From the IMG/VR virus record IMGVR_UViG_3300045996_000468, positions 1-62,126 of that record: a stretch of DNA of 62,126 nucleotides. One strand, given 5' to 3'. This document shows positions 1-8,438 of this stretch, piece after piece; position 1 is the first letter of the stretch; each line of letters opens with the position of its first letter. This DNA comes from a virus. The notes under the pieces were generated by a model. That model was given only the letters and a program-made list of their open reading frames with translations, made no database searches and had not been told where the DNA came from. The translations under genes and the position numbers were made by a program.

Positions 1-126
1 AAGGCATGCACTGCATACGAATGAGCGCCAACAGGGCGCGGTGACACACAGCGAGACGCAAGAGAATGGCGCGAGAAAAACGATCAGGGACCGTAGCCCG
101 ACGCGGTCCATCGCGCCGAAACGCGG
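1..126. repeat. Terminal direct repeat, left copy
   Basis: Identical to 62000-62125; the next base differs (127 c, 62126 g). An exact overlap of this length fits an assembler overlap from a circular or circularly permuted genome, although a true short terminal repeat cannot be excluded. With 61970-61999 and 127-190 it forms a gene-free stretch of about 220 bp around the join. It contains a small hairpin (GCGCC 25-29 with GGCGC 35-39) and a TATATT at 140-145 without a convincing -35 partner. Confidence 0.95.
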
Positions 127-190
127 CGCGAAATTCGCGTATATTGCGCCTTGAAATTCCAGCGTTTTTCTATCTTTAGGGGCCAAAAGG

Positions 191-460
191 ATGCTTGGTT
201 TTACGCTGAAAGTCGAAATGATCGCCGGCATGTCTATTCAGGACGCCGCGCGCGATCTGGTGGCGATGGCGAAGAAACTCGACTGCGCCGTCGAAGCCCG
301 TTTCAACTATGTGCATGTCGTCGCTTTCCCGAATGATGACGCGGCCGATCTGGCGGCGGCCTATTGGCATGAGAATGAAACCGCGACGCTGGAAAATCCC
401 GGCGTTGCTCACGCGGCGGCCGCGCGCGTTCGTCGGCAGAAGCGCGGTGTTCAGCCATGA
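191..460 (+). CDS. Hypothetical protein, first gene after the join
   Basis: An 89-residue acidic protein with no family I recognise. The ATG at 191 is preceded by AGGGG at 178-182 with good spacing. Its stop overlaps the next start (457), the first of a chain of ATGA or TGATG couplings running to the terminase genes. The middle (residues 10-50) looks like one alpha/beta unit. It probably belongs to the rightward late transcript; the role is unknown. Confidence 0.75.
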   Translation: MLGFTLKVEMIAGMSIQDAARDLVAMAKKLDCAVEARFNYVHVVAFPNDDAADLAAAYWHENETATLENPGVAHAAAARVRRQKRGVQP

Positions 461-636
461 TCGGCAAATCCAGATCAATGACGCTCGCACTTGCTGCGGC
501 AATAGCGGCGGCGCAAATGCCGATGACGCCGCCCGTTGTTAGTCCGGTGGCGAAGCGAAAGGCGAAAGCCGCCAAGATCGACCGCATCAGGATCGCTCGC
601 CCAAAGCGATATCTTGTGAAGGGGCTGCGGCCATGA
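457..636 (+). CDS. Small basic protein with hydrophobic N-terminus
   Basis: A 59-residue ORF. The ATG at 457 overlaps the previous stop (ATGA) and its own stop overlaps the next ATG at 633, which supports translation. Residues 8-20 are an Ala/Leu-rich stretch that could be a signal anchor; the C-terminal half is Lys/Arg-rich. Function unknown. Confidence 0.55.
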   Translation: MIGKSRSMTLALAAAIAAAQMPMTPPVVSPVAKRKAKAAKIDRIRIARPKRYLVKGLRP

Positions 637-845
637 GCGGCAAGACGCAAGTCGCTGTCACGCCGGGCGGCGCGAAGATGATGCGCCAAGCGCACAAGCA
701 AAACCTGAAGGCGCTGAAGTTCATGCACCGGGACGACGAAGCGCTGCGCCTTGAGCGGCAGAAGCGCGCGGCGCGATTGTCGGAAGCGCTGAAGAAACGC
801 GATCAGGCGCGGAGCATGACGCGCGGGCGGACGGGTGACGTGTGA
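633..845 (+). CDS. Hypothetical basic helical protein
   Basis: A 70-residue Lys/Arg-rich, mostly helical protein coupled by ATGA to the gene before it. It ends in RGRTGDV, the same seven residues that end the next protein. The DNA encoding that tail (ACGGGTGACGT) lies directly before each following start, so the shared tail probably reflects a translation-coupling sequence. No family recognised. Confidence 0.75.
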   Translation: MSGKTQVAVTPGGAKMMRQAHKQNLKALKFMHRDDEALRLERQKRAARLSEALKKRDQARSMTRGRTGDV

Positions 846-1024
846 TGACGCCGAAGGAACAATACGAAGCGCGCAAAGCGGAGCGCGACAAGTTGAGAAA
901 TATGGAATTTGAATTCAAGCAGCGCACCGAAACACTGATGCTGCTCGATATGCTCGATCGCTTTGTGACGGCGGCCGAACGCATCGCAGACGCGCTGGAG
1001 CGCGGCCGAACGGGTGACGTATGA
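845..1024 (+). CDS. Hypothetical protein ending in RGRTGDV
   Basis: 59 residues from the ATG at 845 (TGATG overlap with the previous stop); a GTG at 842 is the alternative start. Residues 1-30 are charged helix, the rest amphipathic helix. It shares its C-terminal seven residues with the preceding gene. Probably a small late-operon protein; no function can be assigned. Confidence 0.7.
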   Translation: MTPKEQYEARKAERDKLRNMEFEFKQRTETLMLLDMLDRFVTAAERIADALERGRTGDV

Positions 1025-1278
1025 ATGTGCGCGCGGATGATCCGCTGGAATTGATGATTTCCGACGCGCTTGATGCTGCCGGCGTGGCGTTCATTCGTGA
1101 GCGTGACAACCGCGACCAGCGTCTCGACTTCTATTTGCCGGGGCCGGGCGTCTATATCGAGTGCAAGCAGTTTCACAGCGAGCGCATCAGCGATCAGATT
1201 AGGCCGTTTGCGAATGTGATCGTTATCCAAGGCCGAACGGCCGCTGAGACATTTTGCAAGATGATCGCTCGAAGATGA
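1021..1278 (+). CDS. Small PD-(D/E)XK nuclease-like protein
   Basis: 85 residues. Residues 36-49 read D-F-Y-L-P, five residues, then I-E-C-K, which matches the core of PD-(D/E)XK nucleases: catalytic D36, E47 and K49 on two adjacent beta strands. A conserved Glu upstream (E10) and a Q/H pair after the Lys also fit. The length is near the minimum for the fold, similar to VRR-NUC or Vsr-like domains. It sits just before the terminase genes and is ATGA-coupled on both sides, so a role in DNA processing near packaging is possible. Substrate unknown; the assignment rests on the motif alone. Confidence 0.6.
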   Translation: MNVRADDPLELMISDALDAAGVAFIRERDNRDQRLDFYLPGPGVYIECKQFHSERISDQIRPFANVIVIQGRTAAETFCKMIARR

Positions 1279-1526
1279 CAAAGCCGCTTCCGTACTACTG
1301 CGACGATTGGGATTGCCCGGCGCGCGTGTCGTGCAAGCACGCTTTCGTGCGACAGAAAGAATATGCGGAAATGAAAGACGGCGGATATCGGCTGTCGTCG
1401 GTTGAGGCGGATGGTTTTTATGATCGCAGGCTTCGCAATGACTGCGATCGATACGAACTCGACAAGCCGAAGCCGCATCTTGCGACGTGGTTTGGAATGG
1501 ACTTGATCAACAAAAGGGCGAACTGA
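1275..1526 (+). CDS. Cys-rich hypothetical protein
   Basis: 83 residues from the ATG at 1275, which overlaps the nuclease stop (ATGA). Three closely spaced cysteines near the N-terminus (C-x4-C-x5-C) plus one later Cys could bind a metal. Tyr, Trp and Asp rich. No family recognised. Confidence 0.7.
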   Translation: MTKPLPYYCDDWDCPARVSCKHAFVRQKEYAEMKDGGYRLSSVEADGFYDRRLRNDCDRYELDKPKPHLATWFGMDLINKRAN

Positions 1527-1527
1527 C

Positions 1528-1830
1528 ATGCGGGGGCGTGTGATGGCCGCGATCGCGGCAACGTTAATGTTCGGGCAGATTGCTTTTGCTCACGAAGACA
1601 CCGACGACGAAGGCGGCAAGACTGCGTTCGATCCATGGTGCTGCAATCACGAAGACTGCAAGCGCGTGAAGGACAGCGATCTGTTGACGATCGCCAGCGG
1701 CGCAATCATCCATGTGCCGACTGGCGCGATCTTCAAGCGCGATAACTTCCGCATGTCGACGAACAAGCACCAATACGTTTGCATCCCGCGCGGTGAACCG
1801 CGCTGCGTGTATCTTCGGGCGGGGACTTGA
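1528..1830 (+). CDS. Exported small Cys-rich protein
   Basis: 100 residues. Residues 1-22 form a signal peptide (positive start, Ala/Leu/Met core, cleavage likely after AFA). The mature part has the pattern CC-x4-C and, near the end, a Cys-Ile followed by a Cys-Val-Tyr. This resembles small periplasmic proteins common in Rhizobiales, whose function is not known to me. Four Cys in an exported protein suggest disulfides or metal binding. Its place between a nuclease-like gene and the terminase small subunit is unusual for a periplasmic protein and may mark it as a host-interaction accessory gene. Confidence 0.75.
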   Translation: MRGRVMAAIAATLMFGQIAFAHEDTDDEGGKTAFDPWCCNHEDCKRVKDSDLLTIASGAIIHVPTGAIFKRDNFRMSTNKHQYVCIPRGEPRCVYLRAGT

Positions 1831-2357
1831 TGGCGAAGAAAGCGAAGGCGAAGGCCGCGCCGAAGTTGGCGGGGCTGATCGTGCCGTTGCAGACGCTTGC
1901 GAAGCTTATGGGTGTGACGCCGGCCCGCGTGCACCAACTTGAGCGCGAAGGCATCATCGTCAAGCTTGGTCGCGATCAATACGACGCGCTCGACTGCCTG
2001 CCTCGCTTCATCGCCTATGTGCGCGAAGAGAATAAGCGCAACACGAAGGGAGAGGCGGCGAAGAAAGTTCACGACGTTAAGGCGCGCGAAATCGAAATCC
2101 GGATCGCGAAGGAAGAGGGGCGGCTGATCGACTTGGAAGACGTGGAAGCCGTCATGTCGGAAACATACGGCGCATTCCGATCTGAAATGGACGGACTGCC
2201 GGCGGCGTTCACGCGTGATCTTGATCAGCGCGAAAAACTCGAAAGACTTATTCATGGTTCGTTTGATCGCGTCCGAAGACGGCTTGACGAAGCGAAAGCG
2301 GATAATTTCAGCGGTGAAGACAGCAGCGCTGTGGAAGCCGAAGAAACAAACGCCTGA
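1830..2357 (+). CDS. Terminase small subunit (Nu1-like)
   Basis: 175 residues. An N-terminal winged-helix/HTH region (about 15-55: LAKLMGVTPARVHQLEREG) is followed by a long charged helical region, as in lambda Nu1-type small terminases. The small subunit binds the packaging site and recruits the large subunit. The ATG at 1830 (TGATG overlap, GGGG before it) is preferred over an in-frame TTG at 1827. Its 3' end overlaps the large subunit by about 100 bp. Confidence 0.85.
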   Translation: MAKKAKAKAAPKLAGLIVPLQTLAKLMGVTPARVHQLEREGIIVKLGRDQYDALDCLPRFIAYVREENKRNTKGEAAKKVHDVKAREIEIRIAKEEGRLIDLEDVEAVMSETYGAFRSEMDGLPAAFTRDLDQREKLERLIHGSFDRVRRRLDEAKADNFSGEDSSAVEAEETNA

Positions 2358-4350
2358 TCAATGGGCGCGTGAAAACCGCATCTATGGCCCGGCGACAGGT
2401 TGGCCGGGGCCGCGTGAACCGTCGATCGCGCCTTACAACATTCCGTTCGCGCGCGCGATGGCGACGGGTATGCACGACGGCCGGCGCTACTCGATCGCGG
2501 TTCTGTGCGAGGCGGCGCAGGGCGGCAAGACTGAAGCGATCATGGATGCGATAGGCGAGCGGATGGATAACCGCCCGGCGAATATGCTCTATGTCGGGCC
2601 GTCCGAACTGTTCAACAAACAGCAGTTCGAACCGCGCTTCAATGATCTGGTCAGCGAGGCGCGCTCGCTTCGCCGCAAGATGATCGGCGGAAGCCCGGAT
2701 AGCAAAAAGCAAACCAAGACGCTGAAGCGCTTCGCTGGCGGCCGCCTGCGCCTCGCACACGCCGGATCATCGATGCAATTGAAGAGCGATCCGGCCGCGA
2801 TCGCGTTCGTCGACGAATACGACGAAATGCTCGCCAACGTGAAAAAGCAGGGCGATCCGCTCGGGCTGGTCACGGCGCGCGGCGATACGTTCGCGGACTT
2901 CATAACCGGCGTCACGTCAACGCCATCGGTGGGCATGGTGGAAACCGAACAAGACAAGGCGAGCGGCCTTTGGTTTTGGAAGATTGCCGATCCGGAAGAT
3001 ATCAAGTCGCCCATATGGCGACTGTGGCAAAGCGGCACGCGTCATCATTGGTGCTGGCCGTGCCTGCACTGCGATCGCTACTTCGTCGTGCGCGCCGATC
3101 TGCTGTCCTATCCGGAAGGTGCCACGCCAGCGCAGGCGTCGCGCAACACGCATGTTGCCTGCCCGAACTGCGGCGGCTTGCATGACGAAGGCGACAAGCC
3201 GGCGCTGAACGCGCGCGGGCGATACGTTGCGCCGGGGCAAACGATCGACGTGGACGGCGTTGTGACGGGCGATGCGGCCGACGTATCAACGCTGTCGTTT
3301 TGGGCGAGCGGGCTGGCGTCGCCGTTCGTCACCTTTGGCAAGCGCGTCGAAACGTATCTGACCGCGATCAAGTCGCGCGAAAGCGACAAGATGCAAACCG
3401 CCGTCAACTCGCAATATGGCGAGCTATTCGTCGAAGCCGGCGGCGATCTGCCGCCATGGGAAGAGATCATGCGGCGGCGCTCGCCGTACAAGAGCGAACA
3501 AATCCCGGCCGGGGCGCGCTGGCTCACGTGCGGGATTGACGTGCAGAAAAACCGGCTGGTGTTCGTCGTGCGCGCGTGGGGCCGGCGGGCGTCGTCTTGG
3601 CTGGTGAAGTTCGGGGAATTGCACGGCGACACGACCGGCGTCGACGTTTGGAATGACCTTCGCGCCTTTCTCGCGCAGCCGATCGGCGGCAAGCTGATCA
3701 AGATTGCCTTCATCGACAGCGGCTTCCGGCCCGGCAAGCGCTTCAATGTCCCGGTGCACGCGGTCTATGCCTTCGCCCGTATGCACAGGCGATTTGTGTA
3801 CGCGACGAAAGGCTCGTCGACGCCGCTTGTGCGGCCGATCGTGCAATCGAAGATCGAAGTCAAGACTTCCGGCAAGTTGGAAAAGTACGGGCTCGATCTG
3901 ATGCGTCTTGATCCTGATCACTGGAAAAGTTTTGTTCATGAGCGGCTTGGTTGGCCGCAAGAGCAAGATGGCGCGTGGTTATATCCCGACGACGTCACCG
4001 AACACTACTGCAAGGCGCTGGTCGCAGAAGTGCGCATCATCGATCCGAACGGCAAACCGAAATGGATTGAGCGCTCGAAGGAAAATCACTTCCTCGATGC
4101 GGAAGCACTAGCGGCGGCGGCAGCAAATCTGTTAAACGCTCAATATCTCGGTGGTCGAAAGACTGGGGCGGGGGCGATTGCCGAGAGTGTCGCGCGTGAT
4201 CCGGATCGTGAGGCGGTGACGGTGGAAGAGGGGACGCCGCTGTTGCCGCCTCCATCGAACGACGAAGCGGAAGCGCAGCCAAGGCCGACGCCGCCGCCCG
4301 TAAAGAAGAAACGATCATTTGCGGATTTAGCTCGTAAGCTGAACCGCTGA
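2254..4350 (+). CDS. Terminase large subunit (GpA family)
   Basis: About 698 residues. The packaging ATPase and nuclease that cuts and translocates DNA into the prohead. Walker A-like AQGGKTE (K92) and Walker B IAFVDE (D187, E188) are seen. A Cys-rich patch (WCWPCLHC, then CPNCGG) near residues 265-310 is typical of the GpA family, and a later GIDVQ segment begins the nuclease domain. The Pro-rich acidic tail is variable. Start: ATG 2254 is chosen because family homology begins soon after; GTG 2314 is possible, and a longer start inside the small subunit gene is unlikely. Confidence 0.93.
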   Translation: MVRLIASEDGLTKRKRIISAVKTAALWKPKKQTPDQWARENRIYGPATGWPGPREPSIAPYNIPFARAMATGMHDGRRYSIAVLCEAAQGGKTEAIMDAIGERMDNRPANMLYVGPSELFNKQQFEPRFNDLVSEARSLRRKMIGGSPDSKKQTKTLKRFAGGRLRLAHAGSSMQLKSDPAAIAFVDEYDEMLANVKKQGDPLGLVTARGDTFADFITGVTSTPSVGMVETEQDKASGLWFWKIADPEDIKSPIWRLWQSGTRHHWCWPCLHCDRYFVVRADLLSYPEGATPAQASRNTHVACPNCGGLHDEGDKPALNARGRYVAPGQTIDVDGVVTGDAADVSTLSFWASGLASPFVTFGKRVETYLTAIKSRESDKMQTAVNSQYGELFVEAGGDLPPWEEIMRRRSPYKSEQIPAGARWLTCGIDVQKNRLVFVVRAWGRRASSWLVKFGELHGDTTGVDVWNDLRAFLAQPIGGKLIKIAFIDSGFRPGKRFNVPVHAVYAFARMHRRFVYATKGSSTPLVRPIVQSKIEVKTSGKLEKYGLDLMRLDPDHWKSFVHERLGWPQEQDGAWLYPDDVTEHYCKALVAEVRIIDPNGKPKWIERSKENHFLDAEALAAAAANLLNAQYLGGRKTGAGAIAESVARDPDREAVTVEEGTPLLPPPSNDEAEAQPRPTPPPVKKKRSFADLARKLNR

Positions 4351-4369
4351 CGATCTTGGGGGCACGAAG

Positions 4370-5995
4370 TTGGGGAAAGTTGCGGCGAAGCGCGGGGGCG
4401 CTTCACGATCGACGGCAACGACCAAGGCGCGGACGAACACGTCTGCGCCTTTAGCGCGTCCGACGACAGCCGACATTGCCACAGCACCGCGCGTCAAGTC
4501 GCAGTATATGCGCGGCGATCGGCATTCGGTCTTTCACGGCTGGAACCCCACACTGCGCCTTGAGCGCGACGACGTTCTCGCAAGCTACGTGAAGGCGGCC
4601 GCGCGCGCGATCGACATTGCGCAAAACCAAGGCTTCATAGCCGGCGGCCTTGAACAAGCCGCAGTGAACATGATGGGCACCGGCTTGCGCTGCTCGCCCA
4701 AGCCCGACGCTGCGGCGCTTGGCTGGTCGCAGGATCAAGCCGACAAGTGGGCGAACGACGTTGCTCGCCGCTTCGAAGCTTACGCGGCTTGTCCCGGCGA
4801 ATGCGACGCCGCAGAAACAAGCACGCTGCATCAACTCGCGCGCGGCGGCATTGACACCTTTTTCAGCCATGGTGAGCAATTGGCGCTGTTGCCGCGCTTG
4901 CCCAACATTGGCGGTGCAATGACGACCGTGCGCGTCAAGATGCTGCCGCCGCATTTGCTCGTTCAGGACAACAACGAAGAGCAAGGCTTGCGGCAAGGCG
5001 TGTTCGAAAACGTGTGGGGCGCGCCGGTCGCCTATAAGATGGATTTATCGAACGGCCGCCGCCTGCCCGATATCATTCCGCGCTTCGACGACGCGCGCCG
5101 CTTGCAGGTTTTCCACTCGCACAATGGCAAGATCGGATCGCCGCGCGGGATCACGCCGTTCGCGCCCGCGCTGCAAGTCGTCAAGCGCCTCGATCAGCTT
5201 TCCGACGCGACGCTGTCGGCCGCGCTGATACAAGCGATCTTCGCCGCCACCGTGAAGAGCAAGGCACCGTCCGAAGACTTGCTTCGCGCGTTGCAGGATG
5301 ATGACGAGCAAGGCGTCGCCGGTTCGTCGCTCGCGTCACTCATGGAAATGAAGGGCGAGTATTACGAGAATTCGAACCTTGACGTGGGCAACAACGGCAA
5401 GATCGCGCATCTGTTTCCCGACGAAGAGTTGACGTTTCACGGTTCGCAGACGCCGAACGATAACTATGAAGCCTTCACGAAGATGCTGTTGCGCGAAATC
5501 GCGCGCTGTCTCGGGCTCACGTTCGAAGAGTTGACCGGCGACTTCACCGCCGCGACGTATTCAAGCGTGCGCATGGCAACGTCAGTGATCTGGCCTATCG
5601 TGATGGCGCGCCGCGAAGTCATTCCCGCGCGCCTCTATCAGGCGGTGTACGAAGCTTGGCTCGAAGACATGATCGTGGCGAACGTCATCGCGTTTCCCGG
5701 CGGCGCGTTCGGCTTCTATGCGAACAAGCTTGCGGCGTGCGGTTGCTACTGGCGCGGCCCGGCGAAGCCACAAGCCGACGATCTGAAGGCGGCGAAGGCG
5801 TACCACGAATATAAATCGATGGGCATCATGTCCGACGAACGCATCGCCGCCGAACTCGGCTTCGACATTGAAGACGAGTACGATCAGCGCAAGAAAGAAC
5901 TCGAAATGCGCAAGGCGCGCGGTTTGCCTGAGCATGACACGATGGCCGAACCTGATCCGGTTGGCGATGCGCTTGTCTCACGTGAGGGCGCGTGA
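4370..5995 (+). CDS. Portal protein (lambda B-like)
   Basis: 541 residues, the usual length for lambda-family portals. The dodecameric portal is the DNA channel at the head vertex and nucleates assembly. The segment around residues 75-110 (NQGFIAGGLEQAAVNMMGTGL) and the region RMATSVIWPIVMARR near residue 400 are characteristic. The start is a TTG at 4370 with GGGGG at 4358-4362; the first in-frame ATG (4508) would remove about 46 residues including conserved sequence. Confidence 0.92.
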   Translation: MGKVAAKRGGASRSTATTKARTNTSAPLARPTTADIATAPRVKSQYMRGDRHSVFHGWNPTLRLERDDVLASYVKAAARAIDIAQNQGFIAGGLEQAAVNMMGTGLRCSPKPDAAALGWSQDQADKWANDVARRFEAYAACPGECDAAETSTLHQLARGGIDTFFSHGEQLALLPRLPNIGGAMTTVRVKMLPPHLLVQDNNEEQGLRQGVFENVWGAPVAYKMDLSNGRRLPDIIPRFDDARRLQVFHSHNGKIGSPRGITPFAPALQVVKRLDQLSDATLSAALIQAIFAATVKSKAPSEDLLRALQDDDEQGVAGSSLASLMEMKGEYYENSNLDVGNNGKIAHLFPDEELTFHGSQTPNDNYEAFTKMLLREIARCLGLTFEELTGDFTAATYSSVRMATSVIWPIVMARREVIPARLYQAVYEAWLEDMIVANVIAFPGGAFGFYANKLAACGCYWRGPAKPQADDLKAAKAYHEYKSMGIMSDERIAAELGFDIEDEYDQRKKELEMRKARGLPEHDTMAEPDPVGDALVSREGA

Positions 5996-6258
5996 TGGTC
6001 GACTGGACCGCATTGACGCCGTGTCAACTCGCTGCCGCGCTCAAGCAGGCTTACTATGATCTGCTGACCGGGCAGAAAGAGGAAGTCGTTCGCGCGCGCG
6101 GGCCGAACGCGGAAGACGAAGTCAAGTTCACGAAGGCGAACATCAACGATCTATGGGCGCAGTACGTCGCCGCGCAAGCGGAGTGCGATGGCGCTGGCGT
6201 TGATAGCCCGACGCGGCGGCGCGCGTTTCGCCTTGGCTCGCGGCAAAGGTCAAGCTGA
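5995..6258 (+). CDS. Head-tail joining protein gpW-like
   Basis: 87 residues from the ATG at 5995 (TGATG with the portal stop; GTG 5992 is the alternative). The pattern AYYDLLTGQK...VKFTKANINDLWAQYV follows lambda gpW (helix, LMTG turn, beta hairpin with F-T, helix). gpW closes the portal before the tail attaches. Here it lies after the portal gene instead of before it as in lambda. The C-terminal Arg-rich tail is extra. Confidence 0.75.
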   Translation: MVDWTALTPCQLAAALKQAYYDLLTGQKEEVVRARGPNAEDEVKFTKANINDLWAQYVAAQAECDGAGVDSPTRRRAFRLGSRQRSS

Positions 6259-6260
6259 AC

Positions 6261-7610
6261 ATGACTGACGAACGCGCACGCGCACTGTCGTACATTGCCA
6301 ACGCGCTGCAAGCGCCCCTGGCGATCATGCCGGAAAAGCTGGCGGTCATCTTCGGCGTTCTCGAAGGCCGCATCGGCGTCGACGCATCCGACATGCAAAC
6401 GCTGGTCGACGAACGCTTGCTTGCCTACGTGACCAAGCCGAAGTCAAACCGCTTCGTCGGTGACGTTGAATTGGCCGATCCGACGAAGCCTTACGGCAAG
6501 ATCAAGCCGTATCGCACGCAAGCCGGCACGGCGATCATCAACGTTGTCGGCAGTCTCGTTAATCGCGGCGCATGGGTTGGCTCGAAGAGCGGAATGACAA
6601 GCTATGAAGGCTTGACGCATCAGCTTCAGACGGCCGCGCGCGATCCGTCCATCAAGTCGATCGTTCTCGATATCGATAGTCCCGGCGGCGAAGCGGTCGG
6701 CGCGTTCGAAGTCGGCGCGCTGGTCGCGGAAGTGAACAAGACGAAGCGCGTCGTCGCGCACGTCAACGGGCTGTGCTGTTCGGCCGCTTACGCAATCGCG
6801 TCCGGTGCATCGCGGATCGAGGCAACCTCGACAAGCATCGTCGGCTCGATCGGCGTTGTCATGTCGCACTTCGATCAAAGCGCGCGCATTCACCAAATGG
6901 GCATCAAGCCGACGCTGATCTTCGCGGGCGCGCACAAGGTCGACGGCAATCCTCTTGAACCGCTTTCGGCTGAAACGAAGGCGCGCATGCAAGAGGAAGT
7001 GAACAAGTTCTATGAAAAGTTCGTGCAGCAAGTCGTGTCGGGCCGCAAGGCTGCGGGCATGACTGCGAAAATGGTGCGCGATACGGAAGCCCGCACGTAT
7101 GTCGGCAGCGACGCGGTGTCACTGAAACTTGTCGACGCAATCGCAACGTTTGATGCAACGCTTGGCGGCATTCATCGCCGCAGCAAAACGGGGATGACCA
7201 TGGAACCAATCTTCACGCAGGCACAGCACGATCAGCTTGTCGCTTCCGCTGTCGCGAACGCTCGCACTGAGGCAACCGCCGCAGAAGCGACGCGCCTTTC
7301 GACGGAGCATGCGGCCGCGATCGCCGCCGCGCGGATCGAGGGCGCAACGGCCGAACGCCAGCGCATCAATGCCATTCTCGGCATGGATGAAGCGCAGGGC
7401 CGTGAGGCGATGGCGCGCACGATCGCGACGACGACTTCGCTTTCGGTCGACGAAGCCAAGCCGCTGCTCGCCGCCGCGCCGAAGGCCGCGCCCGCCGCCG
7501 GCGGCCCGGTGCCGGGTATCCAGTTCGGTGCGAACTCCGCGCCGCCGAAGGTCAACGCCGCATCGATTTGGGACGATGCGCGCAAGGAAGCGAACGAGCG
7601 TTCGAAGTAA
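6261..7610 (+). CDS. S49-family prohead protease fused to scaffold
   Basis: 449 residues. Residues 85-300 are a SppA/ClpP-fold peptidase: LDIDSPGG (137-143), putative nucleophile Ser174 in CCSAAY, and a candidate general-base Lys226 (AHKVDG). Residues 312-449 are Ala/Glu-rich and helical, typical of a scaffold core. As in lambda C/Nu3, an in-frame start (ATG 7194, or 7200, after ACGGGG) could give a separate scaffold of about 138 residues. The protease matures the prohead and removes the scaffold. Confidence 0.88.
   Translation: MTDERARALSYIANALQAPLAIMPEKLAVIFGVLEGRIGVDASDMQTLVDERLLAYVTKPKSNRFVGDVELADPTKPYGKIKPYRTQAGTAIINVVGSLVNRGAWVGSKSGMTSYEGLTHQLQTAARDPSIKSIVLDIDSPGGEAVGAFEVGALVAEVNKTKRVVAHVNGLCCSAAYAIASGASRIEATSTSIVGSIGVVMSHFDQSARIHQMGIKPTLIFAGAHKVDGNPLEPLSAETKARMQEEVNKFYEKFVQQVVSGRKAAGMTAKMVRDTEARTYVGSDAVSLKLVDAIATFDATLGGIHRRSKTGMTMEPIFTQAQHDQLVASAVANARTEATAAEATRLSTEHAAAIAAARIEGATAERQRINAILGMDEAQGREAMARTIATTTSLSVDEAKPLLAAAPKAAPAAGGPVPGIQFGANSAPPKVNAASIWDDARKEANERSK
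7194..7610 (+). CDS. Candidate internal-start scaffold (Nu3-like)
   Basis: The same reading frame as the protease, beginning at ATG 7194 (MTMEPIF) or 7200. ACGGGG directly before it is a weak ribosome-binding site. The product would be about 138 residues, largely helical with many Ala and Glu, matching the size and composition of lambda Nu3-type scaffolds. The lambda gene arrangement supports it; the start itself is inferred. Confidence 0.45.
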   Translation: MTMEPIFTQAQHDQLVASAVANARTEATAAEATRLSTEHAAAIAAARIEGATAERQRINAILGMDEAQGREAMARTIATTTSLSVDEAKPLLAAAPKAAPAAGGPVPGIQFGANSAPPKVNAASIWDDARKEANERSK

Positions 7611-7675
7611 CAGCAGGGCGCAAGGGCTAATCGCCAGAACGACGAAAAGACACACCAACACACAAGGGGACTAAA

Positions 7676-8368
7676 ATGGTCGCTACTGTTTTCTCTGAGA
7701 CCCTGCACGACGGCGCTTTCATCGTGCAGGAAGGTCCGGGCTTCTACAGCCGGGACAGCCTGACCGTCGCAGCGTCGCAGACGCTTACGCCGGGCGAAGT
7801 CTGCGGCATTGCGCTCACTGCCGCGCTCGCCACCGCTGGCGCAACGGCGTCGGTTGCTGCTGAAGCAACCAACACCGGCAACGGCGTCTTCACGATCGAT
7901 CCGACGAACCCGGTTCTGGCCGATGGCAAGAATGGCGTCTATCGCGTCGTGTGTATCGAAACGAACGCCAACCTCGGCACGTTCGAAGTGTTCGATCCGG
8001 CTGGCGTGTCGATCGGCCGCTACATCGTCGGCGCTGCCGCGTTCTCCAGCCAAATCAAGTTCACGATCGCGGACGGCGCGACGGACTTCGTTGCCGGCGA
8101 CGCGTTCAGCGTCACCGTTGGCGTCGAATGGGGCACCGATCGTCATGCGAAGGCGCTCGACACCGCCGGCACCGATGGTTCGCAGACGGCCGCGTGCATC
8201 GCGTTCGGCTCGACGACGACGGGCGTTGGCGAGACTGCCAAGGCGACGTTCATCACCCGCAACGCTGAAGTGCGCGCTTCCGATCTGACGTGGCCGGGCG
8301 GCATCACCGCCGCGCAAAAGGCTGCGGCGATCGAGCAGCTTCGCGGCGTCGGCATCATCCTGCGCTGA
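7676..8368 (+). CDS. Head decoration protein (gpD-like)
   Basis: 230 residues. The N-terminal segment (residues 5-40, GAFIVQEGPGFYSRDSLTVA) and the C-terminus match lambda gpD, which trimerises on the capsid and stabilises it. It is longer than lambda gpD because of a central beta-rich insert (about 60-150, with FTIADGATDFVAGD) seen in many phage relatives. A GGGG ribosome-binding site lies about 6 bp before ATG 7676. It follows a 65-bp gene-free gap after the protease. Confidence 0.88.
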   Translation: MVATVFSETLHDGAFIVQEGPGFYSRDSLTVAASQTLTPGEVCGIALTAALATAGATASVAAEATNTGNGVFTIDPTNPVLADGKNGVYRVVCIETNANLGTFEVFDPAGVSIGRYIVGAAAFSSQIKFTIADGATDFVAGDAFSVTVGVEWGTDRHAKALDTAGTDGSQTAACIAFGSTTTGVGETAKATFITRNAEVRASDLTWPGGITAAQKAAAIEQLRGVGIILR

Positions 8369-8438
8369 TACGTCAGCGCAGACACCATCAATCGGGGCAA
8401 ACGAGCGTTAGGACGCTCAAAAGGGGAAAGACACTACA

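Noticed and set aside
2215-2253. A longer start for the large terminase inside the small-subunit gene
   Set aside because: The extra residues are not protein-like for this family and no ribosome-binding site precedes the GTG.
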